DNA from: Peterkaempfera podocarpi
GTDB taxonomy: Bacteria; Actinomycetota; Actinomycetes; Streptomycetales; Streptomycetaceae
Direction of reading: 5' to 3'
Assembly (NCBI RefSeq): GCF_042466665.1
Contig: NZ_CP162102.1
Location: forward strand, 4,588,001-4,652,000
DNA: 64,000 bases
In this document: in pieces, positions 26,288 through 35,063 of the stretch
Layout: every line of letters begins with the position of its first letter
How positions within the stretch are numbered: the stretch's first letter is position 1
Translations under genes and position numbers: made by a program
The notes under the pieces: generated by a model
What the model was told of the DNA's origin: nothing
The model's database searches: none
Seen by the model: only the letters and a program-made list of their open reading frames with translations

Positions 26288-27085
26288 ATGGCCACCACAC
26301 GGTTCGAGTCCGCCGCCCCCGACCCGCTCGTCTATCTCGACCGGCTCGCCGCGAGCGACCTGGGCCGCGCCTACAAGGGGCGGATGCTCGCCGAACTCGG
26401 AGTCCGCCCGGGGCACACGGTGCTCGATCTGGGATGCGGCCCCGGCGCCGACCTCGGGGCACTCGCCGAGGCCGCCACCGTGACCGGCCGGGTGATCGGC
26501 GTCGACCACGACCAGGCCGCGGTCGACGCGGCCAGGGAGCGCACCGCAGGCCGGCACACCGTGACCGTCCGGCTCGGCGACATCCATGAGCTGCCGCTGG
26601 CGGACGGCACGGCCGAGCGGGCCCGGACCGATCGGGTGCTGCAGCATGCCGCCGACCCTGCCCGGGTGCTCCGCGAGGTCCGGCGAGTGCTGCGTCCCGG
26701 CGGGCGGCTCGTCATGGGGGAGCCCGACTGGCACACCCTGACCGTCGACCATCCGGACGGCGATCTGTCGCTTGCCTACACCGGGTATGTCACCGACCGG
26801 GTCATCCGCCATGCCCGGATCGGCAGCGGGCTTCCCCGGCTGGCAGTGGAGGCCGGATTCACGGTGCCCGTGGTCATCCCGGTCACGCCCGTCCTGCGGG
26901 ACGTCCGGGCCGCTGACGCGATCCTGGGGCTGGAGCGCACCACCCGGCGGGCCGTGGCCGACGGCTGTCTCACCGAGGAGGCGGCACAACGCTGGCTGGA
27001 TCACCTCGCGGATGGGCCCTTCCTTGCGTCGGTGGTGTTCTACATCGTCGTGGCGGAGGTGCCGCCGCAGCAGGGCGGAGAGTGA
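26288..27085 (+). CDS. class I SAM-dependent methyltransferase
   Basis: 265 residues from ATG 26288. SAM-binding motif I is VLDLGCGPGADLGAL (motif E/DXGXGXG), followed by the acidic residue in VIGVDHDQAAVDAA. Later motifs are the RARTDRVLQHAADPARVLREVRRVLRPGGRLVMGEP segment, as in UbiE/Methyltransf_11 proteins. The substrate is not identifiable. It follows the TelA operon by 78 bases after the corrected stop; there is no overlap, so operon membership is uncertain. Confidence 0.88.
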   Translation: MATTRFESAAPDPLVYLDRLAASDLGRAYKGRMLAELGVRPGHTVLDLGCGPGADLGALAEAATVTGRVIGVDHDQAAVDAARERTAGRHTVTVRLGDIHELPLADGTAERARTDRVLQHAADPARVLREVRRVLRPGGRLVMGEPDWHTLTVDHPDGDLSLAYTGYVTDRVIRHARIGSGLPRLAVEAGFTVPVVIPVTPVLRDVRAADAILGLERTTRRAVADGCLTEEAAQRWLDHLADGPFLASVVFYIVVAEVPPQQGGE

Positions 27086-27293
27086 GTCAACTCCCGTTCA
27101 TGACAGGGCTGTTGTTCGGACGTCCGCGACGGGCTCGTGGTGACCACCGAGGCCTCACCGAGCAGCAACATCACCGGGTATCGGCAGAGCGCGATCGCGG
27201 TTCCCATCGGCTGGTCATCTTCCGTCACAGGGGCGGTATTTGAGCGATGAGGATCACACCGGGAGCCGGAAAGGCGTACAGCATGATGTGCAC

Positions 27294-29039
27294 ATGGTTC
27301 ATGCTTCTCGGCGCAGTCTGCTGGCTGCCTTCGCGGCTTCCGTCCCGCTCAGCGGTCTGATCGGCGCCACGGCGCGGGCGGCCGACCCGGCCGCGCCCGT
27401 CGAGCCTTTCGCGGCTTCTAACGGTCTGGCGTCGGCCCTCTCCTCGGTGACGCTCCCCCCGCTGGACGCTTCCTACTTCACCCCGGTGACACTGGGCACG
27501 CCGCTCACCGCGACCGTACTGCCGGGCACCCCGGCCCGTACCGAGGTGACCTCCGGGGGGACACGCGTCGCGCTGCTGACCCACGGTGCGCGGACGGTTG
27601 TCCTGCCGGGTCCGCAGCGTACGTTCACCGAGAACAAGCGGCCCTTCGTGGACGACTTCCAGCGCACGCTGCCGGACCTGTCGCTGCCGGCCGAGAGCCG
27701 GCAGTACTGGGGCACCTCCCCGGGCGGCGGCAGCTGGTCCACCCTCGGGCCCGTGGACACCGACTACTCGGTGGTGCCGGGCGCCGGCATCATCACCCTG
27801 ACCAGCGACTACGCCAGCCGCCACGCCAGTCTGCACGACGACGAGACCACCGACGTGGATGTGCGTTCCGTGGCCGGGTTCGACAAGGTGCCCACCGGCC
27901 AGGCGTGCTCGTACGCGCTGTCCTTCGGCTACCAGGACACGCACAACAACTACCGCGCCCGGCTGTCCTTCCTCACCTCCGGTGCGGTCGAACTGCGCGT
28001 CGAGAAGGAGGTCGCCGACACGGTCACCCAGCTGGTGTCGGCCCAGACCCTCGCCACCGGTGTGTCAGCGGGCACCTACTGGACGATCCGAGTACGCCGT
28101 GAGGGCTTCCGCATCAGGGCCAAGGCGTGGCCCTCGGGCTCGGCGGAGCCGTCCGCGTGGGCCGTCGACGTCAGCGACTCCACCTTCCCCAAGGGCCGGG
28201 TGGGCCTGCGTGCACTGGCCAACAGCGGCTGCACCAACCTGCCGATCAAGCTCACCGTCAGCCGCTTCGAGGTGGACGCGGCGAACTGGGAGGTCCCGCC
28301 GAGCGTCACCCACGGTGACTGGGTGCGGGTGCTGCCCCAGCCCTTCGACGGTACGTGGACCGACGAGGTGGAGCAGACCATACGGGGCTGGGCCGGCTCC
28401 ACGGCCCCGGACGTGCTCGCGTACGCGGCGATGTTCCTCGGCGGAGCGCCGGCTGTGACCGCCGGGGCCGGCCCGGCCCAGGGCAAGCAGGTGCTGGGCA
28501 GGTCCGGGTACGGCTATCTGGATCCCCAGGGCTACCGCTACGAAGGCGCCGACTTCCACGAGTACATGGGCATCGGCTGGACCTTCGACGACGGGGCCTA
28601 CACCGGGCCGTCGAGCAAGCAGGTCGGCAATCTCGACTGCTCGGGCTACACACGGATGGTGTACGGCTACCACATGGGTGTGCCGCTGGCCGCGGACCAG
28701 GACACCTCCGGTCTGCGGATCCCCCGCAAGTCCCGGGACATGGTCGACCACGCACCCGGTGTGCGGATCGACCGGACCGACGGCACCAACCCGCCCACAG
28801 CGGCGCTGCTCCAGCCGGGTGACCTGGTGCTGTTCAACGCCGACTCCGGCGACGACAACCCCACGGTCACCGTCGACCACGTCGGCATCTATCTGGGCCC
28901 GGACGCGGCCGGCAAGCGCCGCTTCCTCTCCAGCCGCAAGACCGTCGACGGACCCACCATGGGCGACCTCGGCGGTGCCTCGCTGCTGGACGGCACGGGC
29001 ACATACGCCACGAAGCTGCACACGGTGAACCGCATCTGA
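27294..29039 (+). CDS. secreted NlpC/P60 family peptidase, Tat-type signal
   Basis: About 581 residues from ATG 27294; GTG 27288 is an alternative, and neither has a clear ribosome site. The N-terminus ASRRSLLAAFAASVPLSGL matches a twin-arginine signal. The middle (~120-330) is a beta-rich lectin-like region (FVDDFQRTLPDL ... YWTIRVRREGFRIRAKAWPSG). The C-terminal ~220 residues are an NlpC/P60 cysteine peptidase: NLDCSGYTRMVYGYHMG gives the catalytic Cys and VDHVGIYLG the His. Such enzymes cut peptidoglycan stem peptides; the sugar-binding-like middle domain suggests targeting to a glycan. Confidence 0.85.
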   Translation: MVHASRRSLLAAFAASVPLSGLIGATARAADPAAPVEPFAASNGLASALSSVTLPPLDASYFTPVTLGTPLTATVLPGTPARTEVTSGGTRVALLTHGARTVVLPGPQRTFTENKRPFVDDFQRTLPDLSLPAESRQYWGTSPGGGSWSTLGPVDTDYSVVPGAGIITLTSDYASRHASLHDDETTDVDVRSVAGFDKVPTGQACSYALSFGYQDTHNNYRARLSFLTSGAVELRVEKEVADTVTQLVSAQTLATGVSAGTYWTIRVRREGFRIRAKAWPSGSAEPSAWAVDVSDSTFPKGRVGLRALANSGCTNLPIKLTVSRFEVDAANWEVPPSVTHGDWVRVLPQPFDGTWTDEVEQTIRGWAGSTAPDVLAYAAMFLGGAPAVTAGAGPAQGKQVLGRSGYGYLDPQGYRYEGADFHEYMGIGWTFDDGAYTGPSSKQVGNLDCSGYTRMVYGYHMGVPLAADQDTSGLRIPRKSRDMVDHAPGVRIDRTDGTNPPTAALLQPGDLVLFNADSGDDNPTVTVDHVGIYLGPDAAGKRRFLSSRKTVDGPTMGDLGGASLLDGTGTYATKLHTVNRI

Positions 29040-29110
29040 CGTTGGGCTGGGCGTTCGGTCGGGGCGGGCTGGACTCCGGCGACGGAGTCCAGCGGCGCCG
29101 GCGGCCGATG

Positions 29111-29171
29111 TCACAGTGATGCGAAAGGCCCCGAAGTGAATCTGCTTCGGGGCCTCGTGCCTGTTCAGGCG
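29111..29171. repeat. left copy of tRNA-Phe downstream sequence
   Basis: 61 bases matching 31723-31783 with nine mismatches by my count, mostly in the hairpin loop. The right copy is the terminator region directly after tRNA-Phe. The two copies enclose a 2.55-kb accessory-looking segment. Confidence 0.7.
29126..29155. terminator. terminator hairpin after NlpC/P60 gene
   Basis: 11-bp perfect stem (29126-29136 with 29145-29155) with an 8-nt loop, the copy of the tRNA-Phe terminator. Confidence 0.65.
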
Positions 29172-29620
29172 CCGGCAGGGTACGCCCCGGGGGTGATCTG
29201 CCCTATGACCTGCATCCGATCCGTAGGTCGCGCCATCCAGCGTGCGGCAGCGGAGATCTACGCGGCCGTGGGACGGGTCAAAGACTGCCTTGCCCGTGTG
29301 CCCACCGGAGCTCAGCCGATGTAAGGCTCCTGGCGGGTGTTGTCCAAGCCCGTGCCAATGTTCTCGCCGATGTCGTGCCCGCCCCGGGGAGCGGTCATCC
29401 CTTGTCATCCGTCGGGTGGGTATGGATGTTCTCGCGGCGGTGATGCAGCGATACCGCACGATCCCCAACACGACGCGGGACCTCGTACATGGAGCGCCGG
29501 CAGCGCAGGTGGCCAGGCGGATGAAGCGCTAGAGTTCGCCCCTGCGTCGTGATCAACACCCCTCGGGGTGTACTGCGCGATGCGGCTACCTTGCCATCTG
29601 TGTCCTTGGGGGGACTGTTG
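29172..29620. other. gene-poor left part of accessory segment
   Basis: About 450 bases. Small open frames exist but none shows sustained codon bias or a recognisable domain. The right end holds the promoter and a GGGGGGA ribosome site (near 29608-29614) of the next gene. Confidence 0.4.
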
Positions 29621-31288
29621 ATGAAGCGCTCTGTCAGGACCGCGATATGCAGCGCTGTCATCTCGCTGGCCCTGGCTGCACCGGTGCCTGCCGCCCATGC
29701 CCTCGACGGCGAGCCTGAGCTGCTGCAGGTCGCATACGTGATCGGCGACCCTCAGACCTTGGCGCTGGAGGCGGAGGCGAACAGTCCCATCACCCATGTC
29801 ACCGCGCACTTCTTTCCCAAGGGCGCGCTGCAGGACGCACCCGAGGTCTACGAGACCGACGACTTCGTCCAGGACGGCACCCAGGGACCCTCGCGTTCGT
29901 TTTGGCACAACGCTCACCCCCTGCTGCTGCCGGCCTTCGGCCACTATCGGGTCACCTTCGACCTCACGGACGCCGACGGCGACCAGACGTACGGGCTGTG
30001 GGACGCGGAGTCCTTCGGCGGCTACTTCTGGTACGCCGGCAACGCCAGGATCGAGGACTTCCAGGCGACACCGACGCATCCCGACTACGATCACCGCACC
30101 CTCACCCTGACTGGCCGCCTGACCACGAGCCTCCCGGGTCATCCTGAACAGCGGACCCCACTTGCGGATACACCGGTCGACGTAGTCGGCAGCGAGGTGA
30201 CGACCGACGAGGACGGTCGCTTCAGCCGCGTCCTCCCCGTCAACTCACGTTTCGTTGACGTGTCCGCCTGCGCCTGGGCGTCCGAGGATCATTACGTCGC
30301 TTGCTACCAGGACCCCGACATCGTGAGCACCGCTCTGGCACCCACCCGGATCCAACTGTCCACCGCCGCCTCCGCCACCCTCGACCGAGGAGCCACAGTC
30401 ACCTACCGCGGGACCGCCCAGGTGCTGACCGCGGCTGGGTGGAAGGCACTGCCGGCTGCCCGCGTCACCCTCGACATTCCGCCCGCTGCACGCAACGGCA
30501 TTCCAGAAACCCTGGCCACTGCCACCAGCGACAGCCACGGTGCCTTCGCTCTGAGCACCACGCCCATCGCCAGCGGCCATGCCGTCATCGCCGTCGACGC
30601 CGAGGATGCCCCCTTCTACGGCGACAGCCCTCACGTGCCGGTCTCCTACACCGTGGTTGTGCGCCCGAGGATCAGCGTCACCGGCTTCTCGGCCAAACTC
30701 GACCCCCGGTCGCGACTGACCGCCACCACGCAACTGCGAGCTCCTGCAGCCTCCGTGAACACGCGCGTCCCCGCTGTCCTGGAGCGCTCAGCCGACGGGC
30801 GCACCGGGTGGCAGACCGTCAAGAACCTCACCGTCGACCTCAGCCATGGTTCGGCCCGCCTCACCACCACCGTGGACAAGGCACCCTCCGCCTCCTACTG
30901 GCGTGTGCGCCTGCCCGGTACCCCCCAGCTGCTCGGCACGGGTACCGACAGCCTCTGGGTGCACCGCTGGCCCACCCGGTTCGCTGGGCTGAACGCCTCG
31001 CCCGAGCCCGTCCGTGCAGGCGGCTACGTCACCGTCAGCGGCACTCTTCAGCGGCAGAGCGCGGCAGGCTGGATTCCAGTAAGCGCCCGCCAGACCGTCT
31101 ACATCGGGTTCCGGCGCGCGGGAAGCAGCACCACCACATGGGTCGGTTGGGTGACCACCGATTCCCACGGCCACTTCTCCACCCGGATCCGCGACTACCA
31201 CGACGGCTACTGGACGGCTCGCTGGTTGACCGACAACCCCTACTTTCTCCAGACGGTCAGCGCAGCCGACTACGTGGACGTCCGCTGA
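29621..31288 (+). CDS. secreted multi-domain beta-sandwich protein, unknown function
   Basis: 555 residues from ATG 29621, with a G-rich ribosome site seven bases upstream. The signal peptide is MKRSVRTAICSAVISLALAAP... ending near PAAHA. The mature part is predicted beta-rich and contains three copies of a turn motif of the T(D/S)xxGxF type: TTDEDGRFS (~193), TSDSHGAFA (~302) and TTDSHGHFS (~512). This pattern marks carboxypeptidase-regulatory/Ig-like sandwiches. There is no catalytic motif and no wall anchor. Codon choice is less strictly G/C at third positions than in the neighbours, and the gene lies inside a repeat-flanked segment beside tRNA genes, suggesting acquisition. Confidence 0.75.
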   Translation: MKRSVRTAICSAVISLALAAPVPAAHALDGEPELLQVAYVIGDPQTLALEAEANSPITHVTAHFFPKGALQDAPEVYETDDFVQDGTQGPSRSFWHNAHPLLLPAFGHYRVTFDLTDADGDQTYGLWDAESFGGYFWYAGNARIEDFQATPTHPDYDHRTLTLTGRLTTSLPGHPEQRTPLADTPVDVVGSEVTTDEDGRFSRVLPVNSRFVDVSACAWASEDHYVACYQDPDIVSTALAPTRIQLSTAASATLDRGATVTYRGTAQVLTAAGWKALPAARVTLDIPPAARNGIPETLATATSDSHGAFALSTTPIASGHAVIAVDAEDAPFYGDSPHVPVSYTVVVRPRISVTGFSAKLDPRSRLTATTQLRAPAASVNTRVPAVLERSADGRTGWQTVKNLTVDLSHGSARLTTTVDKAPSASYWRVRLPGTPQLLGTGTDSLWVHRWPTRFAGLNASPEPVRAGGYVTVSGTLQRQSAAGWIPVSARQTVYIGFRRAGSSTTTWVGWVTTDSHGHFSTRIRDYHDGYWTARWLTDNPYFLQTVSAADYVDVR

Positions 31289-31291
31289 CCC

Positions 31292-31728
31292 GAACGCATC
31301 GGGCTCACCCAGGTTGCGCGGCTGCTCCGGGACGAGATTGTGCAGCGGTAGGGCCCGGACACCCCGAGTGAACGGCCACACCACCGAGTGGTGATCACCG
31401 AGGACCCGCAGGCGGGTACAGCCAGGGACCTTCCCGGTTGCCACGTTCAACGTTTGGGGGAACCCCATATGTCTCGGCAGGAACTCGAGCCCAGGGTGGG
31501 GGAGTCGCTGGTGGTGAGGATCTTCTTCGCTCCGGAACAGTAGGCAGCGCGATCGCCCTCGCCGAACGACTCGTTCGGCGCGGTGAGCCACAGAAGGCGG
31601 TTGCTCACCTTCGGGACCGACTCGACGGGACCAAGGTGCTGCGACGGGAGCACCTGCGACAGTCGCCGCCCCGGTGAGATCATCGGGGCGTCTCCACCGT
31701 GACCGTTCGCCGCGCGCTGAAGTCACGG
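31292..31728 (+). pseudogene. possible decayed GntR-type regulator
   Basis: Scattered pieces read like a GntR winged helix. ERIGLTQVARLLRDEIVQR, followed by a stop at 31349-31351, resembles the usual first helix; right after it in the same frame is GPDTPSER, like the PGTxLPSER element. About 330 bases on, HRGVSTVTVRRALKSR (31681-31728) resembles the recognition helix (GVSRVTVRRAL). No continuous frame joins them. The similarity is by eye and the pieces are short. Confidence 0.3.
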
Positions 31729-31783
31729 TCATGCGAAAAGCCCCGAAGCACATGCGCTTCGGGGCCTCGTGCCTGGTCAGGCG
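31723..31783. repeat. right copy of 61-bp repeat (native tRNA-Phe terminator region)
   Basis: Partner of 29111-29171; it begins 4 bases beyond the tRNA-Phe 3' end and includes the terminator hairpin. Confidence 0.7.
31740..31765 (-). terminator. tRNA-Glu/Asp/Phe terminator
   Basis: 10-bp perfect stem (31740-31749 with 31756-31765) followed on the minus strand by CTTTTC. Confidence 0.75.
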
Positions 31784-31786
31784 ATG

Positions 31787-31860
31787 TGGCCAGGGCCGGG
31801 GTCGAACCGGCGACCTTCCGCTTTTCAGGCGGACGCTCGTACCAACTGAGCTACCTGGCC
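31787..31860 (-). tRNA. tRNA-Phe(GAA)
   Basis: 74-nt cloverleaf, acceptor GGCCAGG with CCTGGCC, discriminator A, anticodon loop CTGAAAA giving GAA, T-loop TTCGACC. CCA is not encoded. Last gene of a Glu-Asp-Phe unit. Confidence 0.95.
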
Positions 31861-31896
31861 GTACTGCTTTGCTGCATCCCCAGAATAGGGGATGAG

Positions 31897-31970
31897 CGAT
31901 CCCGACGGGACTTGAACCCGCGACCTCCACCTTGACAGGGTGGCGAGCTAACCAACTGCTCCACGGGACC
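31897..31970 (-). tRNA. tRNA-Asp(GTC), second copy
   Basis: Identical mature sequence to the tRNA-Asp at 14783-14856. Middle gene of the Glu-Asp-Phe unit; no encoded CCA. Confidence 0.95.
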
Positions 31971-32007
31971 TCGTTACGCAGATGGGCTCTGCGTGTGGGT
32001 ACTGCGG

Positions 32008-32080
32008 TGCCCCCAACGGGATTCGAACCCGTGCTACCGCCTTGAAAGGGCGGCGTCCTGGGCCACTAGACGATGAGGGC
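32008..32080 (-). tRNA. tRNA-Glu(TTC)
   Basis: 73-nt cloverleaf, acceptor GCCCTCA with TGGGGGC (one U-G), discriminator A, anticodon loop CTTTCAA giving TTC, T-loop TTCGAAT. First gene of the Glu-Asp-Phe unit. Confidence 0.95.
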
Positions 32081-32185
32081 TTTATGGCCCACCCGGCTTC
32101 CTTGCGGTCGTCGGGGACGTCGAGAAGCATATGGGATGCCGGGCGGGAACGCCAAAACAGTTTGCGGCCTGTCGCCGGTCGGGTG

Positions 32186-33766
32186 TCAGGGCGGTGGTGC
32201 GAGGCTCACCCGGGGGCTCACCTGCGGAGTCGCCGGTGGCGCCGGGCTGGGGGGCGTGGTGAGGGATTCGTCCGCCAGATGACGGTCGATCTGGGCGGTG
32301 GTGCGGCCCAGTCCGCCGAGGGTGATGTCGTCCCAGGCCTGGAGGCGGTGGGTCACCCGGTCGAAGTAGAGGACGGAGAGGGTGACCGGGGTCGGCGGGT
32401 TGCTCTCCAGGGCGCGCAGGCCCGAGCCCCCCGTGGAGCCCTGGACGAAGAGCCGGGTGCCGTGGTCGAGCATCCGGGTGTCGCGGACATGGGTGTGCCC
32501 GGCGAGCACCAGCGGGACCGTCCCGTCCAGCTGCACCGCGGCGGTGGGCTCATGGACGGCGGCGATGTCCGGGGGCGGCCGGGTGGCGGTGATCCTGGAG
32601 GCGAAGGCCTGGCCCATGGCCCGTTCGGCGTCCTCCCCGCCGACCTGCACCGAGCGGTCCGGGGTGAACTGCGGATCTCCCCAGCCGGCGATGCGCAGCC
32701 CGGCGACGGTGACGGTGCGGCCCTGGTCCAGCACCACGGCGTGCTTCTGCCGGGCGACCGCGGCCTGGCTGGCCGCCGAGTCGTGGTTCCCGCGGACGTA
32801 GACATAGGGGGCGCCGAGGGTCGGGATGTCGTCGGCGAAGGCGTTCTCGGCGACGGAGCCGTGGTCCATCAGGTCGCCGGTGTCGATGATGGCGTCGATC
32901 TTGTAGTCGGTGACCACCGATCGGATCAGGTCCCAGGCGGTCGGGTTGAGGTGAATGTCGGAGACATGCAGCACCCGCACGGTGCCCGGGTCCGGGTTGT
33001 AGGCCGGGAGGGTGGTCGCGGTGTCGTAGAGCCGGGTGACATTGGTGACCAGCTTGGCCAGTTCCTGGCGGTACACGTCGAAGTCGCTGACGATCGACCG
33101 GGCATTGCCGACGACCTGCGGTGCGCCCGCCAGCAGGCCGGTGAAGTGCGGTTCCAGCACCGACTTGGGGTTCCAGCTGAGGGCCGCCCCGCCGAAGGTC
33201 GCGGCCAGCAGGCCCAGTGAGGTGCCGGCGGCGGCCAGTGCCCGGCCGGGGCGGCGGTAGATCACCAGGCCGGCCGCGCAGCCTCCGACGGCGACCGCGG
33301 CGGCGGCCCGCAGACCCAGGTCGAGCATGCCGCGCTCGACTCCGGTGACCACGTCGTTCTGCAGCCCGGCGAGGCGGGTGGGGTCCTTGGCGATGGCCCT
33401 GGCGGCGTCGGGGTTGAGCCGCCGTACGTCGACGTCCAGCCGGAGCGGGGCGCGGTGGGTGTCCAGTTCCAGGGAGCCCAGCGGGGCGATGTCGACCCGG
33501 CTGCCGCCGCGCAGATCGGGGTGGAGGGACATCCGGGTGTCCATCGGGCCGACCCGGGCGGGCGCGCTGCCGATCACCATCAGGCCGAGCAGGCCGCCGA
33601 ACACGGCCACCAGTGCCAGTACGACAGCCTGCCGCAGTCCGGTGGGGGGCCGGGGCAGCCGTCGCTGTCCCGGCGGACGGGTCTTTCGGGCAGGTCGGGG
33701 CGGGCGCGCTCTGCGGAGCATGGCGCGCGTGCGGTTGCGGAGGTCTGCGGCCATGGTGGGGAGCAT
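32186..33766 (-). CDS. membrane-anchored metallophosphoesterase
   Basis: 526 residues from ATG 33766 (ATG 33754 also possible). The Arg/Pro-rich cytoplasmic start is followed by a membrane helix (VVLALVAVFGGLLGLMVIGS) and a second hydrophobic pair near residues 155-195. The C-terminal half is a calcineurin-like phosphoesterase with DIHLNP (motif DxH, usually preceded by HVS), TGDLMDHG (GDxxD), VRGNHDS (GNHD) and VLAGHTHVRD (GHxH). All metal ligands are present. It is probably an outward-facing two-metal phosphodiesterase or phosphatase; substrate unknown. Confidence 0.9.
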   Translation of the reverse strand: MLPTMAADLRNRTRAMLRRARPPRPARKTRPPGQRRLPRPPTGLRQAVVLALVAVFGGLLGLMVIGSAPARVGPMDTRMSLHPDLRGGSRVDIAPLGSLELDTHRAPLRLDVDVRRLNPDAARAIAKDPTRLAGLQNDVVTGVERGMLDLGLRAAAAVAVGGCAAGLVIYRRPGRALAAAGTSLGLLAATFGGAALSWNPKSVLEPHFTGLLAGAPQVVGNARSIVSDFDVYRQELAKLVTNVTRLYDTATTLPAYNPDPGTVRVLHVSDIHLNPTAWDLIRSVVTDYKIDAIIDTGDLMDHGSVAENAFADDIPTLGAPYVYVRGNHDSAASQAAVARQKHAVVLDQGRTVTVAGLRIAGWGDPQFTPDRSVQVGGEDAERAMGQAFASRITATRPPPDIAAVHEPTAAVQLDGTVPLVLAGHTHVRDTRMLDHGTRLFVQGSTGGSGLRALESNPPTPVTLSVLYFDRVTHRLQAWDDITLGGLGRTTAQIDRHLADESLTTPPSPAPPATPQVSPRVSLAPPP

Positions 33767-33838
33767 GCCCGGAGGGTACGTCCGGCATACGGCCCGTCGG
33801 GGAGAACCGCTCCGGCGGGGCTGAGGACCCGACAGGCC

Positions 33839-34180
33839 CTATCCCCAGCCGAGCTGGTGGAGACGTTCGTCGCCGATACCGAAGTGGTGGCCGACCTCGT
33901 GGACGACGGTGGTGGAGACCTCCTCCACCACCTGCTCGCGGGTCTCGCAGATCCGCAGGGTGGGTCCCATGTAGACGGTGATCCGGTCGGGCAGCACCCC
34001 GGCGTACCACTCGCCCCGTTCGGTGAGCGGGGTCCCCTCGTAGAGCCCCAGCAGCTCCGGGTCCTCGGGGGCGGGCTCGTCCTCCACGAAGACGGCGACA
34101 TTGTCCATCAGCTTCGCCAGCTCGCCGGGGATGCGGTCCAGAGCGTCGCCGACCAGGGCCTCGAACTCGTCTCGGGTCAT
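33839..34180 (-). CDS. metallopeptidase family protein (zincin)
   Basis: 113-residue small zincin of the DUF1025/PF06262 type. It starts MTRDEFEALVGDALDRIPGELAKL and carries the zinc motif HEVGHHFGI (HExxH) near the C-terminus (TVVHEVGHHFGIGDERLHQLGWG), plus GLYEGTPLTER and ITVYMGPTLR, which are conserved in the family. It is cytoplasmic by lack of a signal. Substrate unknown. ATG 34180 is the best start; a GTG two codons earlier (34186) is also in frame. Confidence 0.92.
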   Translation of the reverse strand: MTRDEFEALVGDALDRIPGELAKLMDNVAVFVEDEPAPEDPELLGLYEGTPLTERGEWYAGVLPDRITVYMGPTLRICETREQVVEEVSTTVVHEVGHHFGIGDERLHQLGWG

Positions 34181-34415
34181 CTCCACCGGGCCATTGTCGG
34201 TCCACAGGCTGTGGACGGGACAGCTTCGCGGCAGACCTCGCGCGTCCGCCGCCGACATGCTGACGCCGGGTCGGCGGCGCCGCTGGTACAGCCCGGCCGG
34301 GGCCCCGCCGCCCACTCGGACGCAGCGGCCGTGTCCTCCCGGTCGGCTGTGCGTTGGGCACCGGTAGTGGCCGCGCGCTGCGGGCGGCCGGGGCGGGGCG
34401 TAGGAGAGGTGTGCT

Positions 34416-35063
34416 GTGAGAGCGGTCAGTTCGGTGACTTCCGGGCCCGGTGCGGCATCGGCGTGGGCGGCACACCCCTTCACGGGGTGCCGCCGCCGCG
34501 TACTGCGACGGGCCGCCGCGACGGCCGCCGCCGGGGCGCTTGCGGCCGTGGCACTGAGCGGCTGCATGGAGCTGAGCGCCGCGCCCGCCTCGCAGGACTC
34601 GCGATCCGGGGGGCAAAACAGCTCCGGCGAGCGGGTCCAGGGTGGCTGGGAGGGCGGCGCGACCCCCGCGCGGGGCTCGCGTCCGGTGCCGGCCGGGTCC
34701 AGGGGCGCGGGCGCGGTGGATGTCTCCGCCAGCCCGTCGGGCACCCTGGGGCCCTCGCCGACGCCGGGTGCGCCGGCCCGGCCTGCGGGGGGCGCCTCGG
34801 CGCACCCGGCGCCCAGCGGCCGGGGCAGCGCCGGTCCGGGTGCCAGCGCGGGGGCCGGCGCGGGCAGCGGAGGCGGTGGCATCGGCGGGGGCTCGGGGAC
34901 GGGAGGCAGCGCGGGGGCGACCGGTGGCGCTCCCCAGCAGCCCAGTCCGCAGCCGAGTGGATCCGCCTCCGCGACCAGCGGCGCGCCGTCCGCCCCGCCG
35001 GTCCCGACGTCCACCTCCAGCGGTGAGGCCTCGGCTCCGGCCTCGGGCAGTCCCAAGCCCTGA
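34416..35063 (+). CDS. low-complexity Gly/Ser/Pro lipoprotein
   Basis: 215 residues from GTG 34416 behind AGGAGAGG. A long Arg-rich n-region and hydrophobic run end in the lipobox LSGC (near residue 50). Everything after is low-complexity Gly, Ser, Pro, Ala and Thr with no folded domain visible. It may be a surface-exposed stalk or linker protein. Low complexity makes any homology unreliable; coding is supported by the ribosome site, lipobox and a clean frame. Confidence 0.6.
   Translation: MRAVSSVTSGPGAASAWAAHPFTGCRRRVLRRAAATAAAGALAAVALSGCMELSAAPASQDSRSGGQNSSGERVQGGWEGGATPARGSRPVPAGSRGAGAVDVSASPSGTLGPSPTPGAPARPAGGASAHPAPSGRGSAGPGASAGAGAGSGGGGIGGGSGTGGSAGATGGAPQQPSPQPSGSASATSGAPSAPPVPTSTSSGEASAPASGSPKP

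Noticed and set aside
29172..29300. Possible degenerate tRNA copy next to the left 61-bp repeat
   Set aside because: No T-loop or acceptor pairing could be built; only the terminator part of the tRNA-Phe locus is copied.
29136..29548. Short open frames before the secreted protein
   Set aside because: No codon bias, no domain, start inside the copied terminator hairpin.
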